From positions 744,001-808,000 of the forward strand of contig NZ_JAIGNP010000003.1 of NCBI RefSeq assembly GCF_019711535.1: 64,000 nt of DNA, read 5' to 3'. Position numbers and translations under genes: made by a program. Positions 24,910 to 34,976 of this stretch are shown here, one piece after another. How positions within the stretch are numbered: the stretch's first letter is position 1; each line of letters opens with the position of its first letter. The DNA is from Qipengyuania aestuarii (GTDB lineage: Bacteria; Pseudomonadota; Alphaproteobacteria; Sphingomonadales; Sphingomonadaceae). Below the pieces are notes generated by a model, which saw only the letters and a program-made list of their open reading frames with translations, was not told where the DNA came from and did not search any database.

Positions 24910-25802
24910 CGCAGAGCCTGCGCACGCGGGTGGGCGAGACGCTATCCCTGCCGCTTCGGCCCGAAGTGCAGGCCTATGCCCAGCGCCTCGGGAAAGAGGC
25001 TGGCGCGCTGGCGGTGCTTTTCTACGGCTCCAATCTGCGTACCGGCTCGCTCGAAGGCGTGCTGGATTTTTACGTCCTGCTCCCCGGCCCCCAGCGCGAG
25101 CGTGTCTGGCCGCGCGTCAGCTACCGTGAATGGTCGTCGGAAGGAGAAACGCTCCGCGCGAAGATCGCCACGATGAGCCTGGCGAAATTCTCCGAAGCCG
25201 CCGCTGGGCAAAGCAGGGATACTACGATCTGGACCCGCTTCGTCCAACCGAGCGCGCTGGCCTGGTCGCGCGATGGCGATGCTGCCGAAAAAGTTACCGA
25301 GGCGATCATGCAGGCGGCCTGCACTGCGAGCCGCTTTGCAGCTGTGCTCGGTCCCGAGGCGGGAAAGGCGGAAGATTTCTGGCGCGCGCTGTTCCAGGCA
25401 ACCTATCGCGCGGAATTTCGGGTCGAAAAACCGGGGCGCGAAGATTCGATCCTGACGGTGAACGCGTCACATTTCGACGGGCTTCTGCCACTGGCCTGGG
25501 AGGCAGCTGGGGTCCCGTTCGGCCGGACCAACGGCCTACTCGAGCCGGACCTTCCTGCACAGACAGAAGCCGACCTGCGCGCCCGGTGGAAGCGGCGCGA
25601 ACGATTTGGGAAGCCGCTTAATATTCTGCGTCTCGCCAAGGCAACCACCACTTTCGAAGGGGCCGCGCGCTATGGCGCATGGAAGCTGGAGCGTCACACC
25701 GGCATCGCGCTCGAGGTTACCCCCTTTCGCGAACGGCACCCCCTGCTCGCCATGCCGGGAGCAGCATGGGAGCTGTGGCGAGCGCGCCGCGCTCAGCGGT
25801 AA
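24906..25802 (+). CDS. Tam41/Mmp37-like phosphatidate cytidylyltransferase candidate
   Basis: A 298-residue soluble protein with a GTG start overlapping the lipid kinase stop. Near residue 38 it has VLFYGSNLRTGSLEGVLDFY, which parallels the nucleotidyltransferase motif of mitochondrial Tam41 (YGSG.. then LDF). The later order of segments (RAKIATMSLAKFSEA, then FVQPSALAW and an Ala-rich helix) also resembles Tam41 (KYGVIS.., AGRL.KPV). This comparison is from memory, without alignment. If right, it makes CDP-DAG from phosphatidate, fitting the upstream kinase. Otherwise it is an unassigned nucleotidyltransferase-fold protein. Its 3' end overlaps the convergent DUF2141 gene by 10 bp. Confidence 0.5.
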   Translation: MTQSLRTRVGETLSLPLRPEVQAYAQRLGKEAGALAVLFYGSNLRTGSLEGVLDFYVLLPGPQRERVWPRVSYREWSSEGETLRAKIATMSLAKFSEAAAGQSRDTTIWTRFVQPSALAWSRDGDAAEKVTEAIMQAACTASRFAAVLGPEAGKAEDFWRALFQATYRAEFRVEKPGREDSILTVNASHFDGLLPLAWEAAGVPFGRTNGLLEPDLPAQTEADLRARWKRRERFGKPLNILRLAKATTTFEGAARYGAWKLERHTGIALEVTPFRERHPLLAMPGAAWELWRARRAQR

Positions 25803-26290
25803 CGCATGGTGATCGAGATGTTCGCGACGCCGCTGCCGACATCGAAGCCGACATTCTTGTAGCTCGGCTTGCCGAGGTTGAAGATGTTGATGCTCGGATT
25901 GTTAGACATGGCGCCGCCGTCGCTGAAAATGTCTGTTTCGCCATTCCCGTTGACGTCGTGGCGCACTGCGATGCCGTAATGGCCGGGCTTTGGCAGCGGC
26001 ATGCAGAAGCGCATCGTTCCGGCCTTCGCGGGCGCTTCCATGCGATAGATCCACCGCCCGGACTCCAGCCAGTCCTGCTTCGTGGCGCGATAGGACTGGA
26101 TGCGGATGGTGCCTTTCGATTCCTTGACGCCATTGATGGACACCATCACTGCAGGCCCCTTGCCGGGGGCGCATTTTGCCGCATCGTGAGTGATCTTTTG
26201 GCGGTACTGCGCCTGCGCGGGAGCCGCGAAAGAGAGGCCCGTCAGCGCAAGCGCCGCGGCCCCGGTGAAGAGGGATAAGGTTCTTGTCAT
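25793..26290 (-). CDS. Exported DUF2141-family protein
   Basis: A 165-residue secreted protein when started at the ATG at 26290; the leader is MTRTLSLFTGAAALALTGLS, cleaved after AQA. An upstream in-frame start (26353) would precede the leader by 21 residues and is rejected. The body has the beta-sandwich DUF2141 pattern (GTIRIQSYRATKQDW; PKPGHYGIAVRHDVNGNGE). The family's function is unknown. It is convergent with, and overlaps, the Tam41-like gene. Confidence 0.75.
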   Translation of the reverse strand: MTRTLSLFTGAAALALTGLSFAAPAQAQYRQKITHDAAKCAPGKGPAVMVSINGVKESKGTIRIQSYRATKQDWLESGRWIYRMEAPAKAGTMRFCMPLPKPGHYGIAVRHDVNGNGETDIFSDGGAMSNNPSINIFNLGKPSYKNVGFDVGSGVANISITMRYR

Positions 26291-26521
26291 GGCTATTAGC
26301 CCCGTAATCGTTCTGGCGGGCTTACCCGCCGGATATGGAACGCGATATATCATCTGGCTCTGAATTACGGCTGAATTTGCCGTTCAATTCCCGTTCCGGC
26401 GAGCGCCGCAAGCCTTGCACGGCCCGTGGATAATCCTGCGGACAAACTTGTGGACCCGTGGTGCGCAACTGTAATCTCTCTATACGACGGCTCACCCTTA
26501 CCCGCCATTGGATTGACGCGC

Positions 26522-27184
26522 ATGACCGCCCCCCTGATCTCCCCTTCGATCCTCTCGGCCGATTTTTCCCGGCTGGGTGAAGAGGTGCGCGCGGTGGATC
26601 AGGCCGGGGCGGACTGGATCCATATCGATGTGATGGACGGGCATTACGTGCCCAACATCACCATCGGCCCCGCAGTGGTGAAGGCGCTTCGCCCGCACAC
26701 GCAGAAGCCGTTCGACGTTCATCTGATGATCGCGCCGGTCGATCCCTATCTCGAAGCCTTCGCGGACGCCGGTGCAGACCTCATCACCGTCCATCCGGAA
26801 GCGGGCCCGCATATCCATCGCACGCTGCAGGCAATCAAGGCGCTCGGCAAGAAGGCGGGCGTGGTGCTCAATCCTGGCACGCCGGCCAAGATGCTCGATT
26901 ATCTGATCGAGGAAGTCGATCTCGTCCTCGTGATGAGCGTCAATCCCGGTTTTGGCGGCCAGAGCTTCATCCATTCGCAGCTGCGCAAGATCGAAGCGAT
27001 CCGCAAGATGATCGAGAAAACCGGCAAGGATATCCGCTTGCAGGTCGATGGCGGCGTTGACGCCAAAACCGCGCCGCTGTGTGTCGATGCCGGGGCCGAT
27101 GTGCTGGTCGCGGGCTCCGCGACCTTCCGCGGCGGTCCTGATCACTATGCTGCCAACATCGCCGCGCTGAAGGGGCTCGAATGA
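26522..27184 (+). CDS. rpe: Ribulose-phosphate 3-epimerase
   Basis: A 220-residue TIM-barrel enzyme interconverting ribulose-5-P and xylulose-5-P in the pentose phosphate pathway. The ATG at 26522 gives [13 protein letters not shown]; the longer frame upstream is not homologous. Signature motifs are [17 protein letters not shown] with the metal-binding Hx[16 protein letters not shown] and [10 protein letters not shown]. The next gene begins in its stop codon (ATGA overlap). Confidence 0.95.
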   Translation: MTAPLISPSILSADFSRLGEEVRAVDQAGADWIHIDVMDGHYVPNITIGPAVVKALRPHTQKPFDVHLMIAPVDPYLEAFADAGADLITVHPEAGPHIHRTLQAIKALGKKAGVVLNPGTPAKMLDYLIEEVDLVLVMSVNPGFGGQSFIHSQLRKIEAIRKMIEKTGKDIRLQVDGGVDAKTAPLCVDAGADVLVAGSATFRGGPDHYAANIAALKGLE

Positions 27185-29178
27185 GCGATGGCCATTCCGA
27201 CCTGTTGGGCGCCGCCAAGGCAGATATGCCCGGCGGCACGCAGGCGGCCCTGCCGCTGTTCGACGATCCCGAACCGCTGGTCGAGGGCAAATCCGAGCCC
27301 TCCCGCTCGGTCGAGCGAAAGGCCGAGCCACAAGCGGAAACGCCAGCGCCAATCACTGATCGGTCGCAGCCGGAGCGCCCCGCCAAGCGGGCTACGCCGC
27401 CGCCTGCTGCGCTTGCCTCACGGCCGCAGGTCGAGGTCGACCCCGAACCGCTGGAACCCTTGCGTGCGCTGGTCCCTGCCGATTTCGCGCTGCCCAGTTC
27501 CAGCCCGCTCGATGCGGCCATTCGCTGGGCCTATAAGTTCGGCGTGCCTGGCTCCGTCCTCGCGGCGCCGCTGCGCAAACCGGCGCGCAAACGCTTTCTG
27601 GCGATGGTGGAGACCCCGCTGCCGGGCGATCGGTCCGCCGGTGTTGCCCTTCGTGCGGGCCATTTTCAGGTGGGCGGGCTGAAGGCGCCGATCGGCAAGC
27701 TCGACTTCGCCTCGCCCTCCAAGCTTACGCCGCCTTTCGCGCGGGCCGTCCACGGTTTCACCTGGATGCGCGATCTGTCGTCCTCTGCGCCGCGCGGCCA
27801 GTGCGCCGATACCTCGGGCCGCATCTTTCGCGCCTGGATCAAGCGGAATCCCGCCCCCGGCAAGGGCGCAGCGTGGGACGTCGAACTGGCCGGATTGCGC
27901 CTGCTCAACTGGCTGGTGCATACGCCGGTGCTGCTCTCGGGCGAAGGGGAAAGCCTCAAGGATCCCCTTCTGGACGCGATCGAAACCACGGCACGCTGGC
28001 TCGACCGTAATGTGACGAAAAGCGAAGACCACCTTGCACAGGTCACTGGCTGGACCGCAATCGTGGCGGCCGGACTGCTCATGCCCGATGGCCGTCCGCG
28101 CCGCCTGCATGGGGAAGCGGGCCTGCTGAAAGCGCTCGGCGAGCTGGTTGGCGACGATGGCGGAGTGGTGTCGCGCAGTCCTTCGGCGCAGATGCAGGCG
28201 ATCGCGCTGCTCATCGATCTGCGCGCCTGCTATGCCGCCGTGAAGTGCGATCCGCCCGCTGCGATTGAGGCCTTGCTCAGCCTGCTGGTCCCCGCGCTGC
28301 TATCCCTGCGGATGGGCGACAAGGGGCTGGGCAGCTGGCAGGGCAGCGCGGCCACCGACGAAGCCGCAGTCGATGCCCTGGTAACCGCCAGCAGGGTACG
28401 CGCCCGCCCGATGCTGGAATCGCGCCAGTGGGGCTATCAGCGCATCAAGGCGCGCGATGGGGTCCTCGTGATGGACGCCGCGCCGCCGCCCAAGCCGCGC
28501 CACGCGCGCCAGGGCAGCGCCTCGACGCTGGCGTTCGAGTTTTCGCACAGGAACCAGCGCATCATCGTCAATTGCGGCGGGTCGGAGCTGGCCGGTGCGC
28601 TTGTCCCCGCGCGGATCGAGCAGGGCCTGCGGGGCAGTTCGGCGCATTCCACGCTGGTGCTCGACGATGCCAATTCGACCGCCGTTCTTCTCAACGGACA
28701 GATCGGCAAGGGGGTCGAGGAAGTCGATTTCGACCGCCAGATCGTCCAGCAGGGCGGCCGCCGGGCGACCAGGCTGGAAGCGGCGCATAATGGCTATGTG
28801 GCGCGCTACGGCCTGCAGCACCGCCGGATTCTGCTCTTGTCTGACGACGGCGGCGAACTGCGCGGTGAGGACGTCCTCGAACCGTCGGGCAAGAAGGGGC
28901 AGCGCGGTAAGGTCGGCTTTGCGATCCGCTTCCATCTCGGCCGCGGGATCGAGGCGCGGCTGACCGATGACGGCATGGGCGCCCATCTTGCTTTGCCCGA
29001 TGCAAGTTACTGGCAATTCCGCCTCGCAGGCGTTAGCGGCGAGGCGCACTGCATACTGGAGGACAGCCTGTGGGTCGATGGCCATGGCCGTCCGCACGGT
29101 GTGCAGCAAATCGTGGTCGAAGGCATGGCCGCGCGCGGCGGGGAACGGTTTCCCTGGCTGCTCAAGAAAATGGGATGA
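27181..29178 (+). CDS. Heparinase II/III-family protein
   Basis: A 665-residue protein. The first about 100 residues are a Pro/Glu-rich, low-complexity leader without a signal peptide. An alpha-helical toroid follows (about 110-400; [30 protein letters not shown]), then a beta-sandwich heparinase II/III domain ([34 protein letters not shown]). Family members are polysaccharide lyases, but this alphaproteobacterial type sits next to purH and rpe in the cytoplasm and its substrate is not known. It is translationally coupled to rpe. Confidence 0.8.
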   Translation: MSDGHSDLLGAAKADMPGGTQAALPLFDDPEPLVEGKSEPSRSVERKAEPQAETPAPITDRSQPERPAKRATPPPAALASRPQVEVDPEPLEPLRALVPADFALPSSSPLDAAIRWAYKFGVPGSVLAAPLRKPARKRFLAMVETPLPGDRSAGVALRAGHFQVGGLKAPIGKLDFASPSKLTPPFARAVHGFTWMRDLSSSAPRGQCADTSGRIFRAWIKRNPAPGKGAAWDVELAGLRLLNWLVHTPVLLSGEGESLKDPLLDAIETTARWLDRNVTKSEDHLAQVTGWTAIVAAGLLMPDGRPRRLHGEAGLLKALGELVGDDGGVVSRSPSAQMQAIALLIDLRACYAAVKCDPPAAIEALLSLLVPALLSLRMGDKGLGSWQGSAATDEAAVDALVTASRVRARPMLESRQWGYQRIKARDGVLVMDAAPPPKPRHARQGSASTLAFEFSHRNQRIIVNCGGSELAGALVPARIEQGLRGSSAHSTLVLDDANSTAVLLNGQIGKGVEEVDFDRQIVQQGGRRATRLEAAHNGYVARYGLQHRRILLLSDDGGELRGEDVLEPSGKKGQRGKVGFAIRFHLGRGIEARLTDDGMGAHLALPDASYWQFRLAGVSGEAHCILEDSLWVDGHGRPHGVQQIVVEGMAARGGERFPWLLKKMG

Positions 29179-29185
29179 TCTTTAC

Positions 29186-30772
29186 GTGAGCGATGTGAGC
29201 ATCAAGCGGGCGCTTCTCTCGGTTTCCGACAAGAGCGGACTGGCGGACCTGGGCAAGGCACTGGCGGCCAGGGGCGTGGAACTGGTTTCCACCGGCGGTA
29301 CTGCTAAGACGCTGCGCGATGCGGGCCTCAATGTGAAAGATGTCTCTGATCTCACAGGCTTGCCCGAAATGATGGATGGCCGCGTGAAGACGCTGCACCC
29401 GATGGTGCATGGCGGCCTTCTGGCGGTGCGCGACAATCCCGATCACGCCGCTGCGATGGAGCAGCACGGCATCGGCGCCATCGATCTGGTGGTGGTCAAT
29501 CTCTATCCTTTCGAGGAAACCGTGGCCAAGGGCGCGGGCCGGGATGAGGTGATCGAGAACATCGACATCGGCGGGCCTTCCATGGTGCGCAGCGCGGCGA
29601 AGAACCACGACTATGTGACTATCGTCACCGATCCTGCCGATTACGAAGCCTTGCTGGGCGAGCTGGAAGCGAATGGCGCGACATCGCGCGATTTCCGCAA
29701 GCGCATGGCGGCCAAGGCTTTTGCCGCCACTGCCGCCTATGACGCCGCGATCAGCCAGTGGTTCGCCTATGCCGACCAGGGCGAGACTTTCCCGCAGAAA
29801 CGCGCGTTGGCATCCACGCTCGTATCCACCCTGCGCTATGGCGAAAATCCGCATCAGCAGGCCGCGCTCTACGTTCCGCAGCGCGTCGCTTCGCCGGGGC
29901 TTCCGCAGGCCGAGCAGGTGCAGGGTAAGGAACTGAGTTACAACAATTATAACGACGCCAACGCCGCACTTGAACTGGTAGCCGAATTCGCGGGCGGACA
30001 GCCTGCGGTGGTCGTCGTCAAGCACGCCAATCCCTGCGGCGTGGCGCAGGCTGACAGCCTTCTCGACGCCTGGAAAGCCGCGCTGGAATGCGACAGTGTC
30101 AGCGCCTTTGGCGGCATCGTGGCGACCAATGTGCCGCTCGACGGCCCGACGGCAGAGGCGATCTGCGAGATCTTCACCGAAGTGGTCGTCGCCCCCGGGG
30201 CCGACGATGCCGCGCGGGCTGCTTTCGCGAAGAAGAAAAACCTCCGCTTGCTGCTGACCGACGGCCTGCCCGACCCGCGCCGGCCCGGCTTCTCCCAGGT
30301 CGTCATCACCGGCGGCTTGCTGGTGCAGACGCGGGATAATGGGGCAATTTCCGAGGAAGATCTGAAGGTTGTCACCAAGCGTCAGCCGACCGAGCAGGAG
30401 CTGAAAGACTGCCTCTTCGCCTGGACCGTGGCGCGGCATGTGAAATCCAACGCCATCGTCTATGCCAAGGACGGCGCGACGGCGGGCATTGGCGCAGGCC
30501 AGATGAACCGCCGCGATTCCAGCCGGATTGCCGCGATGAAGGCCGCAGAAGCCGCAGAAACCTACGGCTGGGGCCAGTCCCGCACCGTGGGCAGCGCGGT
30601 GGCATCGGATGCATTCTTCCCCTTCGCCGACGGTCTTCTGGCCGCCGCCGAGGCGGGGGCGACGGCGATCATCCAGCCCGGCGGTTCGATCCGCGACGAG
30701 GAAGTGATTGCCGCTGCCGACGAGAAAAACCTCGCCATGGTCTTCACCGGGATGCGCCACTTCCGCCACTAG
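29186..30772 (+). CDS. purH: Bifunctional AICAR transformylase/IMP cyclohydrolase
   Basis: A 528-residue enzyme (E. coli PurH 529) doing the last two steps of IMP synthesis. The frame is open far upstream inside the heparinase gene; the GTG at 29186 is chosen because it gives [19 protein letters not shown], the usual N-terminus. The IMPCH domain has [13 protein letters not shown] and [14 protein letters not shown]; the transformylase domain has KHANPCGVA and AFGGIVATN, and ends [10 protein letters not shown]. It starts 7 bp after the heparinase-like gene, so rpe, that gene and purH form one operon. Confidence 0.95.
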   Translation: MSDVSIKRALLSVSDKSGLADLGKALAARGVELVSTGGTAKTLRDAGLNVKDVSDLTGLPEMMDGRVKTLHPMVHGGLLAVRDNPDHAAAMEQHGIGAIDLVVVNLYPFEETVAKGAGRDEVIENIDIGGPSMVRSAAKNHDYVTIVTDPADYEALLGELEANGATSRDFRKRMAAKAFAATAAYDAAISQWFAYADQGETFPQKRALASTLVSTLRYGENPHQQAALYVPQRVASPGLPQAEQVQGKELSYNNYNDANAALELVAEFAGGQPAVVVVKHANPCGVAQADSLLDAWKAALECDSVSAFGGIVATNVPLDGPTAEAICEIFTEVVVAPGADDAARAAFAKKKNLRLLLTDGLPDPRRPGFSQVVITGGLLVQTRDNGAISEEDLKVVTKRQPTEQELKDCLFAWTVARHVKSNAIVYAKDGATAGIGAGQMNRRDSSRIAAMKAAEAAETYGWGQSRTVGSAVASDAFFPFADGLLAAAEAGATAIIQPGGSIRDEEVIAAADEKNLAMVFTGMRHFRH

Positions 30773-30774
30773 AA

Positions 30775-30799
30775 GTGTTCCGGATCAGGCTCCGAACAC
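30775..30799 (+). terminator. Hairpin after purH
   Basis: GTGTTCCGGA and TCCGAACAC pair with one bulged C, directly after the purH stop. Only a weak T-rich stretch follows. Confidence 0.45.
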
Positions 30800-30927
30800 C
30801 GTCTTGATCGGGCGCGCCTGGCCCGAACACCGGCGGTGATCGCCTGAACCGTTCACAACCATCGTATTCAGCACGTTGCAATCGGACGGCGTGTACCCAC
30901 GTGTGATAAAGACACGAAAGATAAGAC

Positions 30928-31047
30928 ATGAATCTCTTCACCCCCGACCTCTATCGCAATTTCGGCATCGGCTTTCTCGCCGGAGCGGCCATCATCGCAT
31001 TTTCGAACAGCGGCGAGATCGTCTCGGCGGTCGCCGCGATCATCTGA
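30928..31047 (+). CDS. 39-residue single-helix membrane peptide upstream of msrA
   Basis: ATG at 30928 opens a 39-codon frame: MNLFTPDLYRNFGIGFLAGA, then AIIAFSNSGEIVSAVAAII. It has one hydrophobic helix and ends in TGATG, the msrA start overlapping its stop. Coupling to the next gene and the plausible membrane peptide support a real gene. Function unknown. Confidence 0.6.
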   Translation: MNLFTPDLYRNFGIGFLAGAAIIAFSNSGEIVSAVAAII

Positions 31048-31727
31048 TGCGGCGCATTCCCCTTCTCCTGACCTCGCTGGCGCTGGCTCTGACCGGAGCC
31101 TGCCAGCAGCCCGCGCTCGCGGCGGAGAGTGTGGTGAAAACCCCGCCTGCCGAAACCCGCGCCAGCGAAAGCGGCGGGCTGAAGACCGCGATCTTTGCCG
31201 GCGGCTGTTTCTGGGGCGTCGAGGCTGTGTTCAGCCATACCAAGGGCGTGACCAGCGCCATTGCCGGCTATCACGGCGGGACCGAGCGTTCGGCGAAATA
31301 TTCGCTCGTCTCGAGCGGCGTCACCGACCATGCCGAGGCGGTCAAGGTGACCTACGATCCCGATGTCATCCGCTATGACCAGCTGCTGCGCATCTATTTC
31401 TCGGTCATCACCGATCCCACGCAGCTGAACCGCCAGGGCCCCGATACCGGCGCGCATTACCGCAGCGCCATCGTGCCCATGTCGGCCGAACAGAACAAGG
31501 TGGCCAAGGCCTATATCGCCCAGCTGAAACAGGCCGGCGTGTGGGACAAGCCGATCGTCACGAAGATCGAGCGGGCGCAGGGTTTCTACCCGGCGGAAAC
31601 CTATCACCAGGACTTTGCCGCCAAGAATCCTCGCCACGGCTATATCGTGCGCTGGGATGCGCCCAAGGTGGCGGCGCTGAAGCGGCTTTACCCCAGCGCC
31701 TATCGCGCGGAGTTCAAGCGCGACTGA
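31047..31727 (+). CDS. msrA: Peptide-methionine (S)-S-oxide reductase, exported
   Basis: A 226-residue protein starting at the ATG at 31047, which overlaps the small upstream gene's stop. The leader MRRIPLLLTSLALALTGAC has a lipobox-like end at Cys19, so the enzyme is probably a periplasmic lipoprotein. The catalytic motif is GGCFWGVEAVF with the reactive Cys; GAHYRSAIVP and YHQDF are family-typical. It repairs methionine-S-sulfoxide in exported proteins. A separately encoded exported MsrB (50.2 kb) would repair the R form. Confidence 0.93.
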   Translation: MRRIPLLLTSLALALTGACQQPALAAESVVKTPPAETRASESGGLKTAIFAGGCFWGVEAVFSHTKGVTSAIAGYHGGTERSAKYSLVSSGVTDHAEAVKVTYDPDVIRYDQLLRIYFSVITDPTQLNRQGPDTGAHYRSAIVPMSAEQNKVAKAYIAQLKQAGVWDKPIVTKIERAQGFYPAETYHQDFAAKNPRHGYIVRWDAPKVAALKRLYPSAYRAEFKRD

Positions 31728-31764
31728 CTTGCGCCGCGGCCCTGCGCGTCCTACTTTTGACGCC

Positions 31765-32232
31765 ATGGCAGGACATGCACACGCACATGAGGAACATTCG
31801 GGCGACGATCTGATTGACGCGGCCCGCATCACGCTGACCGATTCCGGCGAACAGTGGACGGGCATGCGCCAATCCGTGTTCGAGGAACTGGCGCGGCATG
31901 AAAAGCCCGCCAGCGCCTATGACATTGCCGACAATCTTTCGGCATCGCGCGGCAAGCGCGTGGCGCCCAACAGCGTTTACCGCATCCTCGACCTGTTCGT
32001 GCGCACCAATCTGGCCAACCGGATCGAGAGCGCGAATGCCTATCTCGTCAACACCCATCCCGGTTGCCGCCACGATTGCATCTTCCTGATCTGCGACGAT
32101 TGCGGAAAGGCGACCCATATCGACGACGAACGCGTGACGGGCGCGCTGCGCGTTGCGGGCAAGGATGCCGGCTTCACCGATGTCCGCCCGGTCGTGGAAC
32201 TGCGCGGGCTGTGTGATGACTGCGCCGCCTGA
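31765..32232 (+). CDS. Fur-family regulator, Zur-like
   Basis: A 155-residue regulator from the ATG at 31765. The N-terminus is His-rich (AGHAHAHEEHSGDD). The winged helix contains RQSVFEELARHEKPASAYDI and VAPNSVYRILD. A structural zinc site is formed by two CxxC pairs, CDDCGK and the C-terminal CDDCAA. The His-rich start and cysteines favour zinc (Zur) rather than iron sensing. No Zur operator or zinc transporter is seen nearby. The end of the gene is tandemly duplicated just after its stop. Confidence 0.8.
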   Translation: MAGHAHAHEEHSGDDLIDAARITLTDSGEQWTGMRQSVFEELARHEKPASAYDIADNLSASRGKRVAPNSVYRILDLFVRTNLANRIESANAYLVNTHPGCRHDCIFLICDDCGKATHIDDERVTGALRVAGKDAGFTDVRPVVELRGLCDDCAA

Positions 32233-32270
32233 CGGCGGTCGCGGGGTGACGACTGCGCCGCCTGACGGCG
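32218..32270 (+). repeat. 33-bp tandem duplication at the zur-like stop
   Basis: GACTGCGCCGCCTGACGGCG occurs at 32218-32237 and again at 32251-32270. The first copy encodes the last codons and stop of the regulator. Each copy can fold as CCGCC/GGCGG or CGCCG/CGGCG around a 4-5 nt loop. Confidence 0.7.
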
Positions 32271-32405
32271 CTAACTAGGTGGCGATTACGCTGCCCGAAA
32301 GCCGACCCGGGTAACGGCAGTATTCGTGACGTCAGCGCCCAACCGTGTAAATTCATCGACAAGCCGTTCATCGACAGTTCGATAAACCAAGTGTAGAGCA
32401 TTCGT

Positions 32406-34328
32406 ATGAGTGACCGCCCATATACCCCCCTGCTCGACACAGTCGACACGCCCGACGACCTTCGCAAACTCGACAAGAGCCAGCTTCGCCAGCTGGCGGA
32501 TGAACTGCGCGAAGAGATGATCGATGCCGTCGGGCAGACCGGCGGGCATCTGGGTTCGGGCCTCGGCGTGGTCGAGCTGACCACGGCGATCCACTATGTG
32601 TTCGACACCCCGACCGACAAGCTGGTGTGGGACGTGGGGCATCAATGCTATCCGCACAAGATCCTGACCGGCCGCCGCGACCGCATCCGCACGCTGCGTC
32701 AGGGCGGTGGCCTCAGCGGCTTCACCAAGCGCGCCGAAAGCGAATACGATCCTTTCGGCGCCGCGCATTCCTCCACCTCGATCAGCGCCGCACTGGGCTT
32801 TGCCATGGCGAACAAGATGCAAGCGCGGCCCGGCCGCGGCATCGCGGTGATCGGCGATGGCGCGATGAGCGCGGGCATGGCCTATGAGGCGATGAACAAT
32901 GCCGAACAGGCGGGCAACCGGCTGGTGGTGATCCTCAACGATAACGATATGTCCATCGCGCCCCCGGTGGGCGGGCTGTCGGCCTATCTCGCGCGCATGG
33001 TGTCTTCCAGCGAATATCTGGGCCTGCGCACCATGGCATCCAAGCTGGCGCGCCGCATGGGCCGCCGCGTGTGGGGCGGGCTGGAAAAGGCCGAAGAATA
33101 TGCCCGCGGCATGGTGACCGGCGGGACCATGTTCGAAGAACTGGGCTTCTATTACGTCGGCCCGATCGACGGGCACAATCTCGACCATCTGATCCCGGTG
33201 CTGGAAAATGTGCGCGACAGCGAACAGGGCCCGGTGCTGATCCATGTCGTAACGAAAAAGGGCAAGGGCTATGCCCCGGCCGAAAACAGTGCCGATAAAT
33301 ATCACGGCGTCGCCAAGTTCGATGTCGTCACCGGCAAGCAGAAGAAATCCACCGGCGGCCCGCCCGCCTATCAGAACGTGTTCGGCGAAACGCTGGCCAA
33401 GCTGGCTGAAAGCGATCCGCGTATCTGCGCCATCACCGCCGCCATGCCCAGCGGCACGGGCGTCGACAAATTCGCCCAAGCACACCCTGACAAGGCGTTC
33501 GACGTCGGCATTGCCGAACAGCACGGCGTGACCTTTGCCGCGGGCCTTGCCGCCGAAGGCATGCGCCCCTTCGCGGCGATCTATTCCACCTTCCTCCAGC
33601 GCGCCTATGACCAGGTGGTGCACGATGTGGCGATCCAGAACCTGCCCGTGCGCTTCGCCATCGACCGCGCCGGTCTGGTGGGGGCCGACGGCTGCACCCA
33701 TGCGGGCAGCTTCGACGTCACCTATCTCGCCACCCTGCCCAACATGGTGGTGATGGCCGCCGCCGACGAGGCTGAGCTGGCGCACATGACCTATACGGCC
33801 GCCGAATATGACGATGGCCCCATCGCCTTCCGCTATCCGCGCGGCGGCGGCACGGGCGTGGAAATTCCCGAACAGCTGGAAAAGCTGGAAATCGGCAAGG
33901 GCCGCGTGGTCCGCGAAGGCAGCAAGGTGGCGATCCTGTCGCTCGGCACGCGGCTGGAAGAGGCCAAGAAGGCCGCCGACCAGCTGGAGGCCAAGGGCCT
34001 GTCCACCACCGTGGCCGACATGCGCTTCGCCAAACCGCTCGACACCGATCTGATCGAGAAACTGATGCGCAGCCACGAAGTGGTGGTGACGATCGAGGAA
34101 GGCGCCATCGGCGGCCTCGGCGCGCATGTGCTGACCTATGCCAGCGACGAAGGCCTGACCGATAACGGCCTCAAGGTGCGCACCATGCGCCTGCCCGACA
34201 CCTTCCAGGATCAGGACGATCCGATGAAGCAGTATGACGAGGCAGGGCTGAATGCGCCGCATATCGTGGACACGGTGCTGAACGCGCTGCGCCACAACAG
34301 CGCGGGCGTGGAAGAGGCGCGGGCTTGA
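32406..34328 (+). CDS. dxs: 1-deoxy-D-xylulose-5-phosphate synthase
   Basis: A 640-residue TPP enzyme, usual length for Dxs, condensing pyruvate and glyceraldehyde-3-P in the first step of the MEP isoprenoid pathway. Landmarks are [30 protein letters not shown], the TPP motif [16 protein letters not shown] ending in LNDND, and the transketolase-C region [15 protein letters not shown] with [11 protein letters not shown] small exported protein starts within its stop (TTGA), so the two are co-transcribed. Confidence 0.96.
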   Translation: MSDRPYTPLLDTVDTPDDLRKLDKSQLRQLADELREEMIDAVGQTGGHLGSGLGVVELTTAIHYVFDTPTDKLVWDVGHQCYPHKILTGRRDRIRTLRQGGGLSGFTKRAESEYDPFGAAHSSTSISAALGFAMANKMQARPGRGIAVIGDGAMSAGMAYEAMNNAEQAGNRLVVILNDNDMSIAPPVGGLSAYLARMVSSSEYLGLRTMASKLARRMGRRVWGGLEKAEEYARGMVTGGTMFEELGFYYVGPIDGHNLDHLIPVLENVRDSEQGPVLIHVVTKKGKGYAPAENSADKYHGVAKFDVVTGKQKKSTGGPPAYQNVFGETLAKLAESDPRICAITAAMPSGTGVDKFAQAHPDKAFDVGIAEQHGVTFAAGLAAEGMRPFAAIYSTFLQRAYDQVVHDVAIQNLPVRFAIDRAGLVGADGCTHAGSFDVTYLATLPNMVVMAAADEAELAHMTYTAAEYDDGPIAFRYPRGGGTGVEIPEQLEKLEIGKGRVVREGSKVAILSLGTRLEEAKKAADQLEAKGLSTTVADMRFAKPLDTDLIEKLMRSHEVVVTIEEGAIGGLGAHVLTYASDEGLTDNGLKVRTMRLPDTFQDQDDPMKQYDEAGLNAPHIVDTVLNALRHNSAGVEEARA

Positions 34329-34816
34329 AGACCTGCCGGCGGCTCGCCTTATCGGCCGCCGCTGCAATCTGCCTGGCTGCACCGTCCTTTGCGCAGGACG
34401 AAGGTGACGCGGGGTCTGTCCTCATGAATGCATGGGCGGACCCGGCAGTCTGTAATCTTGAAAACGCGACGCCGGTATCATTCACGCAGCTGGCATCCGG
34501 CGATGGCACCGCGCTGGGTGCATGTGTGGTGGTCGACGGTTTCCAGATGGATCGCGCCCTTTTTGCCGGTCTTCGCGACGCCCGATCCAGGCGAGCCGCA
34601 ACCGCCGAAAAACTGCGTGGAAACCGCGTCGGCCTGTATGCCGATTGGACCAAGGTCGGAAACCCGCCAAGCGAGCCGGAACGGATTAAAGTGGTCGGGG
34701 AGGTTGGCCGGTGCGAGACGCAATGGCCCGGAGCGCTCATGGTGATGGGCTATTGCCACTATACTGGCGGATCGATCCTGCTCGTCTCGGAAATCTATCG
34801 AGCCGGTTCTTTCTGA
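34325..34816 (+). CDS. Hypothetical exported protein coupled to dxs
   Basis: A 163-residue protein with a TTG start overlapping the dxs stop. The leader is [20 protein letters not shown]. The mature chain contains four cysteines ([26 protein letters not shown]) that could form two disulfides, and is otherwise unremarkable. No domain is recognised. Co-translation with dxs may be incidental. Confidence 0.6.
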   Translation: MKTCRRLALSAAAAICLAAPSFAQDEGDAGSVLMNAWADPAVCNLENATPVSFTQLASGDGTALGACVVVDGFQMDRALFAGLRDARSRRAATAEKLRGNRVGLYADWTKVGNPPSEPERIKVVGEVGRCETQWPGALMVMGYCHYTGGSILLVSEIYRAGSF

Positions 34817-34824
34817 TATTATCA

Positions 34825-34844
34825 TCCCGGACCTGATCCGGGGT
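34825..34844. repeat. Short dispersed-type palindrome (CCCGGACCTGATCCGGG)
   Basis: The sequence is a near-perfect inverted repeat with CCTGA as loop. Very similar palindromes are scattered in intergenic regions of many alphaproteobacteria. A related but degenerate version lies in the hairpin after purH. Confidence 0.45.
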
Positions 34845-34976
34845 ACAGCTTCGTACAATGACTGCTAACGACCCAAATGCGGATGTTGACTTCATCGTGG
34901 ATGTTGGGGAGTCTTCGATGATGGGAAGTATAGACACCATATTTGCCGCACAGCTCGTGCTGAGGAAGTGCGCGGC

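Noticed and set aside
26426..26456. A replication origin suggested by a DnaA-box-like GTGGATAA and a nearby TTGTGGAC
   Set aside because: There is only one good box, no AT-rich unwinding element and no dnaA, hemE or parAB nearby.
29162..30769. A 535-codon minus-strand frame opposite purH
   Set aside because: It mirrors purH almost exactly and shows no family motif.
30810..30870. An EcfG-type stress promoter (GAAC ... CGTT) before the small gene and msrA
   Set aside because: The spacing is about 21 bp rather than the usual 16-19 and the -35 lacks the leading GG.
32286..34382. A 698-codon minus-strand frame opposite dxs
   Set aside because: Composition (Gly/His/Arg/Ala) and position are those of an antisense shadow of dxs.
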